A stretch of DNA of 64,000 nucleotides from Buxus sempervirens (GCA_947561395.2 OX387192.1:34927520-34991519); one strand, 5' to 3'; positions 48,089-59,692 are shown, counted from the first letter of the stretch. The notes: generated from the sequence alone by a model not told the origin. Program-made: numbers and translations.

Positions 48089-50500
48089 TCTTGAACCCCT
48101 AGATGGTGCTCTTTCTAGCACATGGAAATCTTCCCAGAAGATTATGGAAAAAGTCAGTAAACTTTTTCTTAACGTCAAGCTCCAACCAGGATAGGCTTCC
48201 CCAACTGCAAAATTGAAACTAACTTGACAAAGTTGCTAGAAACAGCAAGGACACAGAGAAGCTAAAGTGAAATTTGCTCTCAAATTCCTGCATCTGTGCC
48301 ATAAATGGCTTCAGATGCCTGAACTAGGATTTTGGTTAAAATAATCATCAAAGAAATGGCACTTTTGGTACATGATGCCCTAAAAAAATAGAATATTGTC
48401 TGGGATAGTAATTGGACAACTGACTGAATATAAAGTCTAAACTATAGAAGAACAACGAAGCCTCATAAATCACTAATACATCTCAGGATGCAGTTCTCTT
48501 ACTTGGAGATGGTTAACAAAGTCATGAAGCTTTAGCTACACAAACCTTCAGAGTTATGGTTCAAAGAATCCTAATGTCAACATCAAGAGAAGCAGTGTCT
48601 CAAAGCAGTCACAGACACTAAAGTAAAAATAGTACACTAAATGAACAACTGAACTGATATAAAATACACAAATCCCCAAGTACAACTTCATTCTTACAGA
48701 TTCCATTGCAGATAACAAGGATGCTAGAAATAGATGAATCATGAAAGCAAAGAATACTACAGCAAGAGTGGTCGATATAAACGATAGATCTCCTATGCAA
48801 TAGTTAATCCTTAATTCAGATCATGGAGAAAAAGTTATTTTTCTCTTCTACCTTCCAAAAAGATGAAAGAAGGCTATCTAGTTCCACATAACCCACAAGT
48901 TATCCAGGACTAATAGCAAAAACCCAAAGGAAAAAAAAATCGCAAAAGCTACTACAGAAACCTGAAATAAAAGATTCAAAAGCTTTGTCATAGTTCCAAA
49001 CAGATAGGAGATTCAGACCTTTCATGAACCTACCATATGACCATATAGAAACACATGCTAAAAACATCAAGAGAAATACAACATCAAAAAGCAGTCAATG
49101 TAATCTTTCTTAAATGGTATTCTTAGAGCAAATCCAAATTTGAAGCCACAAGGCACAAAGGAGGTCTCCAGCACTGTCTTCTACTGGGGGCAAGAAAATA
49201 CCAGCCTAACTTACGTAATTGCCAGAAGTAAAAAAAACATTTTTGGAATAAATTGTAATTCAGAAAGTCCCAACACATTGTGATTCTCAACACTGGTATC
49301 AAAGCCTTGATGATACAGCATAGATTTCAGTAAACTTTATTTTTGCAGAAAACAAGAGAGCCAGAAATTATGATTCCTCTGACACAATGTAACAAACAAC
49401 TAGAAAGGGGAATCCTTGGTTTCTATGGCAGAAGAAAGAAGAAAGCAAAATAAAGTACTACCTAATTCAGAATAAAATATCGGGATCTTCAATTAACCCA
49501 ATGATTTTTTTTTGGTAGCAATTAACCCAATGATGAAACCAAAAAGTAAAGATACCCCTAGAGCTTAACCGGTGCCAATGACCAAAATACCCTACTCATT
49601 TCCTTCTGCGCTTTCTTAAACCCTAAAAATTTTCACCCAGAAGCGAAAGTTAAACTCTAATGGAACAAATTTCTTCTAGGCATTCCAGAGTCAAGGATAT
49701 GAACTATAAACACCCTTTTACGCGACATACGAGAGAGAGAGAGAGAGAGTGGAGATCCTTAAAGAAATTTCCCATGAAAAAAATTCATAAAGATCTTAAA
49801 AGGCTAGATCATCGTTCCTCAGTATTGATAAACTGGACTTCCAAAAAATTCTTCAGAAAAAGATTCATAACTGAAACAAAATAGAATTTATATAATTCAA
49901 AAGGTGAAAGTAATAAGGCACCTTCAGGATTTTCCTTTCAACACAGAGAAGTAGAAGTAGTTAAGTGCCATATGCTTCGGAAAAGAGTGGAAATTAGATG
50001 GTAAGAGAAGGAGAAACTCACGACGTAAGTAAAATCCTCTCTCTCCCAGAAAGAAGAGCACGAAACTACAGCAAAAAGATTAAAGACCACATAAACAGAT
50101 TTCAAATCTTCAGGATTCTTGAATTCACCGCCGCAATTATTTCTTATATGCTACATTTTGAATTTTAGAAGAAACAAATGGAAAATCAGTCCCCAAATCT
50201 TTGAAGAACAATCATCAATTACGAAAGAAAACAACCGTTACACAAATTTCAAATTTCGAAAATGAACTACATAAGAACCTGAATTTGCGGGTAACGGAAG
50301 AGAGAATCAGAGACTTACTGCGAACGAGAACGAGTTTAACAAGTATATGAGGCCGAGGTTGAAGCCCAGTGATCTGAACTCGGAAGGAGTGAGCCCAGTA
50401 TCAATGACGATTAACGATGGCGATCGGTAGAAAAAGTCGGCGACTGAATGCGAAGACGAAGACGAAAACGAAAAGCAAAGCAGAGAGGGGAGCGTTAGAT
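48089..50500 (-). other. 5' leader and introns of the coiled-coil gene
   Basis: On the minus strand a CGCA-GTAAGTCTC donor lies at about 50318 and a GTCGTGAGTTT donor at about 50020, upstream of the coding start. This suggests one or more non-coding 5' exons within 50.0-50.5 kb. The rest is AT-rich intron sequence with a (GA)n run at 49731-49749. No other gene is seen. Confidence 0.45.
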
Positions 50501-51115
50501 TGAAAAAGAAGGACTATTAGGAAAGCGAAAATGGCGGACAAATTTGATTGCGTTCATTTTTAATACAAAAGGTCCTGAAGTTTATTATAACTACGAAACT
50601 ACCCTCACCCTTTTCATTAAACCCTGGTCGCAGGTTCCAGCTCCTTTTTCCCCGCTTTGATTTTGGGCCCGGAAATGTTGTTGAAGTCGTGAAATCATTA
50701 TTAGGTTTTAGAAATGGAGAAGAGGAGAGGACTTGCAAGGGAACTGTGTCTACATGTAAGTGGTTCTATGTTTAATTGGTGTGTCAGAAGAGCTGGAAAG
50801 AAGTCTCTGAGGTTGAAAAGGAGATGAAATGAGCATTCTTCACTGGCATGTGTTTGGATTCAATGAGGGAAGTTATTAGAAACATGCTCGCGGTGATCAT
50901 AATGGTGCTGGTAATGGTGTTGGGGAGGTGCCGGTGGTGTACGGCTCGATAATGGTAGTGTTAGTACTGAGTCACTGACCATGTCAAAGTGGCTTGCCAG
51001 TAGGCTTCTCTTTACAATATTAACTTTAGTTCAATTTAATACACCTCAATGTCTTAATGTGTTATACATACATGCATACATATATTTATGTATATATGTA
51101 CACACACTTGTATTA
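50501..51115. other. Intergenic, promoter side of the coiled-coil gene
   Basis: Contains no recognisable gene. Overlapping frames at 50517-50775 on both strands look artefactual. Confidence 0.4.
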
Positions 51116-51124
51116 CGTTACACT

Positions 51125-51330
51125 AGTAGGGTGCACGTGCAATTTTGCATGTCGAGGGAGAGAACAGTTGCATAATTGACTAATGAGTTTTAGAAAAAAT
51201 TAAGACTTTTTTTTATCATTATACCTTTTATTAGTGTATCTTCATGATGGTGTGGGCAATTATGGAAAGTCTTGCATTTTGATTGGCACAAATCCCAAGG
51301 GCATCTCGCGTTATATACAGTATAGATACC
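51125..51330 (-). mobile_element. Helitron-like 3' terminus
   Basis: On the minus strand the sequence ends GCACGTGCACCCTACTAG next to T (plus-strand A51124 flank). The palindromic TGCACGTGCA is a plausible pre-terminal hairpin. The arrangement copies the terminus at 35.91 kb. The 5' end is not identified; the extent is approximate. Confidence 0.4.
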
Positions 51331-51654
51331 GCGAAAACCTTTTTTTTTTTGAAGGACACACACTATCCTATTGTTTCTTTCAATTTTAGACTCTTTAAGT
51401 TTAAAATCTAGCATTTTCTCACAAGTTGGGTTCCACAGGATTATTTTTTCTTTTCATAGTATCAATCTAGAAATCCTTCGTTTTCTCGCAATTCCTTGGT
51501 ATTCAAATGCAGCTTTCGAAACGCATGATTTTGCTCCGAAATCTAATGCAGAAAATGTTTTCGGTGGAAAATGGGATTTTCTGTGTGTTTGTTTTCATGT
51601 AAAATATAATATGGTGTAATATAGTATATTTCCAGAAAATGATATACCATTTAA

Positions 51655-52165
51655 ATGTGGGGTTTAACTTGGATCAGTTTGGGTTGAGGCCAACCCCAAG
51701 TCTAAATCGAAAATATTTACAATCAAGCCAAAACGAACCGAATTGAAAATAGAAATTATAAAACGAACCGAAAATAAATAAGAAAACCAAAACCTGAACG
51801 GAACCGATCCGAATCGAATTCCATGAAATCAATTATGTTCGGTTTGGTTCGGGTTAGACCAACACATGCTTGTGCTCAAACAAGGGTATTATTTGTAATA
51901 TCCTCAAAGTTTAAAGGTAAACTTTCAAAATTTAATATATATTGTATTATATATATAATATATTAGGTTGGCTCAGTTCGGTTTAAGCAAATATATGAAT
52001 TCGGTTTGGTTTGGTTCTGTTTAGCCGAGCATCCAACTCAAAACCGAATCAGCTTAATTCGATTTAGAATTTTGGATTGAACTGAACAACTATCCAAACC
52101 GAATCAAAGTCAATTTGGGTTGTTTTGGGTTCAGTTTGACCCAGACAGAGTTGCACCCCTATTTA
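51655..52165. repeat. Degenerate GGTTTGGTT / AACCGAACC repeat
   Basis: About 500 bp of interrupted AACCGAACCGAAT-like and GGTTTGGTTCGGGTT blocks on both strands; same type as at 11.2 and 21.8 kb. A (TA)n run follows at 52170-52197. Confidence 0.65.
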
Positions 52166-52197
52166 AATGTATATATATATATATATATATATATTTT

Positions 52198-52770
52198 AAA
52201 AGTTTTTCTTGATTACTTTCATTTATTCCAAACATAAGAAAATGAAAATTTCTCATTTACAAATCTATTTTCCAATGTCCATCCAAACAGTTGAAAAACT
52301 TTGATTTTCCTGAAAACATTTTCCAATGTAAATGTTTTCAAAAAAAAAACGTTTTACATCAAAACAAAGAGAGCCTAACATTCAAAAACGTGCATTGATT
52401 AATAATTAATACTATTGATTTGGCCGTTATTTTGTAACGGGAATCAAGATTCAAAAATCTAATCGCGTGCACACGTTACCCACCAACCAAATGTTACCCA
52501 CCAACCAAATCAAATGCTTGTTTGATTGAGTTTCCCTCAATCCCTCTGGTGTGGGCACTATGGAATGATGGATGCCGCCATGCCAACCTAATCGCGTCTT
52601 ACGCAGACTCCCACGTACATATTTAGCAGACAAAGACCGGGTTTCCAGTAAGAGAGAGAAGGCAATCAATATTATGGTAAAAAAAAGTTTAAAGCTTTGA
52701 TTCTCGTCATTTCAGACATGACCAAGATACCCTCAACTAGCCGTTAATCAGTCGGTCCTTCGCTTCTGCC
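52198..52770. promoter_or_regulatory. PPR gene upstream region
   Basis: Upstream of the PPR start, an 18-base block (GTTACCCACCAACCAAAT) is repeated back to back at about 52475-52510. No confident TATA box or transcription start is visible. Confidence 0.3.
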
Positions 52771-54468
52771 ATGAAGAAGGCGGTGACGAACAAACACTAC
52801 CACACCATCCTCTACCTGTTAGAAAGATGCAGAACAATGAGAGAGATGAAACAGTTGCATGCATTCATGATCACCACATCACTCATCACAGACGTAATCC
52901 CCTTAAGCAGGCTCCTGGATTTCTGCGCCAACTCCGAGTCCGGCGATCTCCAATATGCAGGCTCCGTTTTTCTCCGAATTGATCGGCCCAGTGTTTACAT
53001 ATGGAACTCCATGATCAAAGGACGTGCCGGCAGTAATTGTCCGGATGTGGCTTTGACAATGTACAGAGAAATGCAGCAACTTGGTTACTGCCCGGATCAT
53101 TTCACGTTCCCCTTTGTGCTCAAGGCTTGTGCAGCGATCCGTCATCACACCTATGGAAGGTGTGTTCATGACCGCATTGTGAAAACTGGGTTTGAGTTGG
53201 ATTTATATGCTTCCACTTGTTTAATCAATATGTATATGTCCTGTGCTGATATGGGGTGTGGTGAACAAGTGTTTGAGAAAATTCCCAAATGGAATGTGGT
53301 TGCCTGGACTACCTTGATTGCCGGATATATCAACTGCAATCGGGCTAATGAAGCTATAAGGGCATTCAGAGAAATGGAGCTTCATGGGGTGGAGCCAAAC
53401 GAGATCACCCTGGTGAATGTGTTAGTTGCATGTACCCAGAGTAGGGATATAGACACAGGGAGATGGGTTCATAACCGAATCCGCCAAATGGGTTTTGATC
53501 CTATTCACTCAAATTCGAACCTAATTCTTGCAACCGCCATTTTAGATATGTATGCCAAATGTGGAAGCCTAAAGGTTGCAAGAGATTTCTGGGAAAAGAT
53601 GCCTGAAAGAAATGTTGTTGCTTGGAATTCCATGTTAAGTGCTTATGGTCAGTATGGTCGAGCTGATGAAGCTCTAAGATTGTTTGCAGACATGAGGATT
53701 TCTGGATATGATCCAGATGAAGCAACAATGTTGAGTGTGCTAAGCGCTTGTGCCTGTCTGGGAGCTCAAAGTCTAGGGCAAGGAGTCCATTCTTACATAG
53801 TGAAAACAAATCTGGGCAAGGATGTTGGCACTGGGACCTCACTAATGGACATGTATGCCAAAACAGGAAACACAGGAAGTGCACTACAAATTTTCAGAGG
53901 TCTGAAAAAGAAAGATGTGATGGCATGGACTAGCATGATCATAGGATTGGCCATCAATGGGCAGGGTAAGGAAGCATTGTGTCTCTTCAAAGAGATGCAA
54001 AGGGATGAGGAAGTGGCTCCAGACCACATTACATATATTGGGGTTCTGTGTGCCTGCAGCCACACAGGATTGGTCGATGAGGGTCTTCAACACTTCAGCT
54101 CCATGAGCACTGTGTATGGTATATCGCCTACATTAGAGCATTATGGCTGCATGGTTGACCTCTTAAGTCGAGCTGGGCACCTTGAAGAGGCAGAGAGATT
54201 AATTAAGAGAATGCCCGTCGAACCAAACACAGAAATCTGGAGTGCTCTTTTAAATGGTTGCAAGATCTATAACAATTTTGATATAGGCAACCGGGTTGGA
54301 AACCACATAACAGAATTGAAAACCCAGGGTGGTGGGATTTATGTGCTTCTGTCCAATATATATGCTAAGGCCGGAAGATGGCAAGAAGTCAGCATAACAA
54401 GAGAGATAACAAGACATAAAGGGAAAAGGAAAACAGATGGTTGTAGTTTAATTGAAGTAAAGATCTAG
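52771..54468 (+). CDS. MEF19: PLS-class (E-type) PPR protein, MEF19-like organelle RNA editing factor
   Basis: The intronless frame encodes 565 residues, as is usual for plant PPR genes. The ~35-residue repeats are easy to see: 'SVYIWNSMIKG', 'NVVAWTTLIAGYINCNRANEA', 'NVVAWNSMLSAYGQYGRADEA', 'DVMAWTSMIIGLAINGQGKEA', with intervening 'LINMYMSC', 'ILDMYAKCG' and 'LMDMYAKTGN' S/L motifs. The C-terminus has an E-type region ('MPVEPNTEIWSALLNGCKIY', 'YVLLSNIYAKAGRW') and ends without a DYW domain. Start, repeat order and length agree throughout with Arabidopsis At3g05240, which I recall as MEF19, a mitochondrial C-to-U editing factor. Such proteins bind RNA just 5' of the edited cytidine and rely on DYW partners for deamination. 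The edited site in this plant is not predictable by eye. A tandem repeat begins right after the stop. Confidence 0.88.
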   Translation: MKKAVTNKHYHTILYLLERCRTMREMKQLHAFMITTSLITDVIPLSRLLDFCANSESGDLQYAGSVFLRIDRPSVYIWNSMIKGRAGSNCPDVALTMYREMQQLGYCPDHFTFPFVLKACAAIRHHTYGRCVHDRIVKTGFELDLYASTCLINMYMSCADMGCGEQVFEKIPKWNVVAWTTLIAGYINCNRANEAIRAFREMELHGVEPNEITLVNVLVACTQSRDIDTGRWVHNRIRQMGFDPIHSNSNLILATAILDMYAKCGSLKVARDFWEKMPERNVVAWNSMLSAYGQYGRADEALRLFADMRISGYDPDEATMLSVLSACACLGAQSLGQGVHSYIVKTNLGKDVGTGTSLMDMYAKTGNTGSALQIFRGLKKKDVMAWTSMIIGLAINGQGKEALCLFKEMQRDEEVAPDHITYIGVLCACSHTGLVDEGLQHFSSMSTVYGISPTLEHYGCMVDLLSRAGHLEEAERLIKRMPVEPNTEIWSALLNGCKIYNNFDIGNRVGNHITELKTQGGGIYVLLSNIYAKAGRWQEVSITREITRHKGKRKTDGCSLIEVKI

Positions 54469-54470
54469 AA

Positions 54471-55010
54471 CTCATAAACTTCCCTATCAAAGGATTGTAG
54501 AATATAATATATAAACTGATTCTATGAAAGCTTTTCTGCTGTCAGCTTGTAATTGACCTTGTATATAAAAGTAAAATCAAGACCCCAAAAGCAAGAACAA
54601 ATGTAAAATGGTGGTCATGTAGTAATTTTGTACCCCCATTTCATATAACATTATGATTCTGATCCATAATTGCATCAAAAGATCCCTGAAGATAGTTTAT
54701 CTTGAGTTCATAGACTTTGTCATCAAGGGATTGCTGAAGAAAATATATAAACTGACTCTATGAAAGCTTTTATTCTATCAGCTTGTCATTAACCTTGTAC
54801 ATGGAAGTAAAACCAAGAGTCCAAAAGCAAGTACAAATGGTGGTCAAATAGTAATTTTGTACCCCCATTTCATATGATAGTATGATTCTGATTCATAACT
54901 GCATCAAAAGACCCCTAAAGATTGTTTATATTTAGTTATAGACTTTCCTATCAAGGGATGGCATAAGATAATTTATAAACTGATTCTATGAAAGCTTTTC
55001 CACTGTAATA
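54471..55010. repeat. ~230-bp tandem repeat, about 2.3 copies, 3' of the PPR gene
   Basis: Units start near 54471, 54705 and 54934 and share blocks such as ATAAACTGA-TCTATGAAAGC, AGTAATTTTGTACCCCCATT and TGCATCAAAAGA(T/C)CCCT. The third copy stops after about 75 bp. The first copy probably includes the PPR 3' UTR. Confidence 0.9.
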
Positions 55011-55515
55011 TCATTTTGCATTTGCACAACCTATCATTTTGCAAAATATCAAGAATGCAAGCAATGATGAGTCATTGTTGGAGAGAACATGTTTTGTAGT
55101 GCCTGTTCAGGGACAGATTACTGTTCTATGGGACTTGCCATTTGCAATTCCCAAAAAAAAAAGGGATATACAAACACGTTGTTTACATTGTCATACCTTC
55201 ACCCAAGCTATCAATTATCATAAGAAGAACTTGATATTATTATGGATTTCTTTTGGGCATTCATAATCTTAATTCAAGATGTTATCCGAAAAGAAAAAAG
55301 GGCAAAAGCCTTCACGCAAGCTCGGCTCCAAGTTTGTTCATTCTAATTAAACCACGTAGTTAACACTCGACCAAAAAACTCAAAAGTAGGAAAATCCCAA
55401 TTAACTGACCAACAATGGGAATAAGAGAAAAACGAAAAAAGAGAAAGAGAAAGAGAAAGAAACACGAGAGATGGATGGAAACAAAAACTAGTACTTGATG
55501 CTGAACCTTTTGTGG
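55011..55515. other. 3' flanks of the PPR and OEP7 genes
   Basis: No gene is recognised. The right end likely holds the OEP7 3' UTR. Confidence 0.4.
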
Positions 55516-55734
55516 TTAATCCTGGTCTGAGACCTCTGCACTGGAAGGCGAATTCGGAGCTTTGGCGGCGTCAGCATCATCGGGATCGCGAGTAGGGTCA
55601 GACTTGTCCATGGCATCGCGAGCTCTGTCAAGAAAAGGCTTGAAAGCGAGCTCGATGGTTAGCCATCCGAAGGCTAGGGCTCCGAGCACTACAATTGCCG
55701 ATTTCAGGGAATTCGCCTTCGATGACTGCCCCAT
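55516..55734 (-). CDS. OEP7: Chloroplast outer envelope protein OEP7 (OEP6/OEP7 family)
   Basis: The single exon encodes 72 residues. A short polar start ([11 protein letters not shown]) precedes one hydrophobic helix at about 13-31 ([20 protein letters not shown]), then '[20 protein letters not shown]' and an acidic C-terminal tail. This closely follows Arabidopsis OEP7 (helix with GWL-IE-AFKPFLD, then DKSDPT-DPDD), a small signal-anchored protein of the outer chloroplast envelope with its C-terminus in the cytosol. It has no cleavable transit peptide; the helix and the basic residues after it (K32, R37, R39) direct targeting. The start chosen is the ATG at 55734, where family similarity begins; upstream in-frame codons start only with TTG. 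The function of OEP7 itself is unknown; it is widely used as an envelope marker. Confidence 0.92.
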   Translation of the reverse strand: MGQSSKANSLKSAIVVLGALAFGWLTIELAFKPFLDRARDAMDKSDPTRDPDDADAAKAPNSPSSAEVSDQD

Positions 55735-56457
55735 CTCAGTACCCTTTCTGCCTGTTCTACTCCCCTCCAACGCTAGTAACTAAAAACGAACAAATCCCGC
55801 GACGGCCCAAAGACTCCAAAGTGGGGAAATTTTAAAAAGGAAGAGTGGGCGGTTCACATCCTTTGCCCTCTAAATGTTCTTGAAAAGTTGCCAAAGTCGG
55901 ATACAATTTTCACTTGCCCCAAATTACCCCAAATTACCCATTCAGCATATAAAATTGTGAAAGTTGATAATCACTTGGTTTTTTAAAAAATACTTCTACA
56001 AGCATGACTAATTTTTTATTACTTCAAAAGGCTTAACTTTTGCTTATTCTCTTTGTTTTTAAAATTTTGATGAATTATCGCCTATAATTATTCTCTCATG
56101 TGAGTAACGAGTCATTTTTTTTGAGCCAAGCATGAGGAAGAAGATGGCCATCGTTGGTGGCTGCCATGAGCACAGCGGTGCCTTACATTTACGAGACATA
56201 TCACCTGGACCCTCTCGCTGGAAGATCTACTGCAAATCCTCTAACCGTTTCCTTTGCACAATGGTCGGCAAATCATGCTGCTCTGGCTTAACTCCCTTAT
56301 TTATTTAGTTCTCTATGGGAGGTCCACATTTTATTTAACTTATTCCTTGTTCCATGCCTTCGTTTCTTCCTTCTTTTTTTTCTTTTTTTCTTGTCTTTAT
56401 TTTTGTCCCAACTCCCAACAATTTTTATTCTTCTGGTATGTGGTTGTTGATGTACAC
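55735..56457. other. OEP7 upstream region, no other gene
   Basis: Holds the OEP7 promoter side. A plus-strand frame at 56254-56460 is rich in L, F and Y from T-rich DNA and is not credible. Confidence 0.4.
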
Positions 56458-56719
56458 TAAGGCTTTGTTTCGATTTGCTTTCAAAATGTTTCTGTCAAAA
56501 GTAAAAAGAAAGCAAATAGCAAAATAAGCATTTTTCATAAGAATTTGAAGCAAAGCAAAAAAGCAATTTTTTTGATTTTATTGAGAAGCAATAAAATTTA
56601 TTTTTTGCTTCACTTAGGAAGCAAAAAAGAAGTTTAGAAATAACTAACCGAACATTGCTTTTGCTTTTCGAAAGTATTTTTTGGTTCCAAAAGGAAAAAA
56701 AGTACAAAACAGAGCCTAA
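56458..56719. mobile_element. Tourist-like MITE with TAA target duplication
   Basis: The element at 56461-56716 (256 bp) begins GGCTTTGTTT and ends AAACAGAGCC, an inverted terminal repeat of 10 bp with one mismatch, and is flanked on both sides by TAA (56458-56460 and 56717-56719). TAA/TTA 3-bp duplications are the mark of PIF/Harbinger (Tourist) elements. The interior is rich in GCAAAA/TTTTGC motifs on both strands. A mobilising transposase would be of the same superfamily as the relic at 3.0-3.8 kb, although its terminal sequence differs. Confidence 0.8.
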
Positions 56720-57796
56720 ATCACATTGGTTTTGGATGCATTTCTTGTTCTGCACTACTGAGGAAGGTTGCATCACTTGCCTTGCAGCAAGAAAAGATCA
56801 ACCTTCACAATGTATCAAGAGAGAGCTAGTGATCTGCAGATTAAGTCCTAGAAATAATGACACACATTGATGTAAATTTTGGTTTTTTTCTTTTCCCTTC
56901 ATTTTGGATGGTATTCTACAAATTTTGGGTGGAACTGAACTTATACGTAGCTTTTTGATATTAATATTATGAAATTAGAAACTTCTATGTTTATTTTGGC
57001 TGAAGATAGAAGGCTGGTTGCTACAGATGACTGATTTCGAAGAGGACTGGGTTTTTATTTTATTTTAACAATCTGACCTCACCAATTGGGAAAAGAACAG
57101 TAGGTCTACTCTCTGATTTGAAGAAGACATGAATCTTACTAATCTTGAAAGAAAAAATGATTAGAAAAAACTCTAAGTAATATGTCCACTACGTAAATCT
57201 TAATAATCATGAAACAACAGAAAGGAGGCATCATCCCTTTGTGTGCATACTGGCTATGTAACAGGTGGGCAGTGCTATCAATAACTACATCAATTGAAGT
57301 CGGGGCAGCAGCTTAGTTTAGTTCCCAGTGGAGCTTCGTTTCATCTGTCTTCTTAATAGTCATCATTAACTAGCAATATATGCACACAAATCTTAAAGAA
57401 ACAAATAAAAATACACCAGAAAGAAAAGTTTTTACTGGCAGTACACCCTAACCTAATACTAATTTGACATGGGGAAGACTCTCAAGACTGTGGAGAGAGG
57501 AAGGCCTTCCTTTTCAACGTTTAAGATAAAATTCTTTCCCATTCAGTTTAGTGCTATTTTGTTCCCAATCTCAGTTGTAAATTTCTTGTACTTATTTCTA
57601 GTTTTCTCCCATGTGGATCAACAGGGTGTGAGCTTGTAAATTCACTATGAAACACCTAATAAGCTCCATATAGACCACGAAAATAAGGCACAGTATAAAG
57701 AAGCCATTATTTCTAAGGCACCAAAAACATGTCTTCAATTCTACAAAGCACCCAAACACCGATTCCAATCTGCCCATTTTATCCAAAAATGGAATT
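56720..57796. other. Intergenic, no gene recognised
   Basis: No frame resembles a known protein. A minus-strand frame at 57598-57885 runs through the 74-bp duplication but has no recognisable domain. Confidence 0.35.
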
Positions 57797-57944
57797 TGGA
57801 ACTTTGCCCACTGGTGGACCACATCAAGTTCTATTGCATGGGAGCAGCTCAAGTTTCCAGTGTTTCCCATTGGAACTTTGCCCACTGGTGGACCACATCA
57901 AGTTCTATTGCATGGGAGCAGCTCAAGTTTCCAGTGTTTCCCAT
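57797..57944. repeat. Perfect 74-bp tandem duplication
   Basis: 57797-57870 and 57871-57944 are identical, each beginning TGGAACTTTGCCCACTGG and ending GTGTTTCCCAT. Confidence 0.97.
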
Positions 57945-59224
57945 TCTCATTTCATGCTAAGAAATTGTTACAAGCTACAATACAGTCTAATCAAGTGTAT
58001 ATGTGATGTAGAAAGCTACACAATCTTTGTACCTCAAGAAAAGTTAATATTGCTCCAAATGATGGCGTTGTTTTTTTCTACCTCTCTATTCCTAACCCCT
58101 GTGAACAAAAGATCAATACTTTGTACAACATAATCAAGTGCATACATTCTAGAACAGGATAGATGCATCAATCTAGCACCTGAAATCATACTCAAGACTC
58201 CAATTTTTAATCTTGATAACCTTAAAAAAATGCATGAGATCTTTACTAATCCATTACTTTGGACCAATGGCTACACACAACTTGAGCAGATGCAATGCTT
58301 TCCTCATGAATCAACTAATACTGGCAGTGCTACAGCGGAAAGCCTGTTGGCTGTAGCCATATATCTGCTCTCAAACTAATGCATGATAAACTCAAGACTC
58401 CACTGCCAGAACCAGCAGGTCCAACCCTCCACTGCTTGTCCAAATTCATCATATCATGTTAGACTGCTTGTGGCACATTTGAGCTTATCCTGACACATTC
58501 ACTGATTGATTATATGACTCTCACTAATGTCCTTTTTTGAACTACCCAAGTAAAATTGATCACACATTGTCAGCTTAAACCAACTACTGAAATTTAATAA
58601 TATAATGCTAGATGCAATACCGTACGAAATGCTTCTATATGGACCTAAATTACCTTAACCTCTCTTTATTTCACGGGCAAAACTACCGTCCTGTCTCTGA
58701 AAAATATATCCACAGACAAGTCTCTCTCCGTGAAGAACAAAATTTGAAGGTGGGAAATTATACAATGGCTTGATTGCTCACAGATCTAAGCCAATAAAAG
58801 CAAGCAATAAACAGAAAGAACCGACATCATAACATGAAATGTGAAAAGAAATAGCCCCAAAACAACAGAACAAAAAATTATAAAAATTATAGTGAAACTT
58901 CGTTCAAACACACGTGCAGATATCATTGCTCCTCATTCAAATTTCATTGTAACTCTCCATTAGACCAATCAAAGTTATTTCCAAAAATTTGATCTATCTC
59001 CTATTCGTTCAAGACTTAAAATGAAGAGTCTTGTTGATTTAATTTCATTAGAATTCAAAATAAGAAAGAACAACCCCTGTTCCACTTCATTTCATTTCAT
59101 TGTAATATGAACAGAGGATACAAGCTTGTAAAACAGAGAGCCAAAATAAGATAGAACAAACCCTGTTCCACTTCAGAGCAAACTGACTAGGCAACATAAA
59201 AAATCCTATAAATGAACCCCCAGA
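57945..59224. other. 3' flank of MRPL11 and intergenic DNA
   Basis: No gene is recognised. A near-repeat of GAACAACCCCTGTTCCACTTCA occurs at about 59068 and 59156, close to the MRPL11 3' end. Confidence 0.35.
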
Positions 59225-59692
59225 TCAATCTAATTCCTTCTGAACCTTAATCCCCATGGTATTTGCGGTTCCTATAATCGATTTGGAAATTGATTCCAAA
59301 GACATATACTGGCAATATGGATCAGATTGTTTTACCTTAGCGATCTCGTACACGTGCTTTAGGGTTATCGTCGATGCGGCAATGTGACCTGGGCGGCCGC
59401 TGCCGGACTCGATCCCGGCTGCTTTCTTCAGGTACCAAGTGACCGAAGGGGACTTGACGGTGAACTCGAAGGTGTTGTCTTTGAAAGCTGTGATGGTGAC
59501 GGCCATAGGGGTGTCCGGCCTGTACTTCTGAGTTCGAGCATTGAAATCCTTGCAGAAAGCCATCAAGTTGAGCCGGTACTGACCCAAAGCCGGTCCAACC
59601 GGCGGCGCAGGTCGTGCCCCGCCTGCCGGCACGGTGACCCTTATCGTAGCGGCCACTGGCCGGCGGGTTAGTATCTCTTTCAGCGTTGTCAT
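59225..59692 (-). CDS. MRPL11: Mitochondrial ribosomal protein L11 (uL11m)
   Basis: The single exon encodes 155 residues with complete bacterial-type L11 architecture: the N-terminal domain with TVPAGGARPAPPVGPALGQY (about 20-39) and 'NLMAFCKDFNARTQ', then the rRNA-binding C-terminal domain with 'FEFTVKSPSVTWYLKKAAG' (about 75-93) and 'SKSIIGTANTMGIKV' near the end. L11 binds the GTPase-associated centre of large-subunit rRNA with the L10/L12 stalk. There is no long chloroplast transit peptide; the short basic start MTTLKEILTRRPVAATIRV closely resembles plant mitochondrial L11 rather than plastid RPL11. The codon use is more GC-rich than surrounding DNA, which fits a highly expressed housekeeping gene. 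Confidence 0.94.
   Translation of the reverse strand: MTTLKEILTRRPVAATIRVTVPAGGARPAPPVGPALGQYRLNLMAFCKDFNARTQKYRPDTPMAVTITAFKDNTFEFTVKSPSVTWYLKKAAGIESGSGRPGHIAASTITLKHVYEIAKVKQSDPYCQYMSLESISKSIIGTANTMGIKVQKELD

Noticed and set aside
53501..53884. 127-codon minus-strand frame in the PPR gene
   Set aside because: Antisense shadow of the PPR repeats.
55562..55783. Open frame on the plus strand across OEP7
   Set aside because: It is the antisense shadow of the well-supported OEP7 gene.
57598..57885. 95-codon minus-strand frame near the 74-bp duplication
   Set aside because: Runs through the duplicated block and shows no domain; likely chance.
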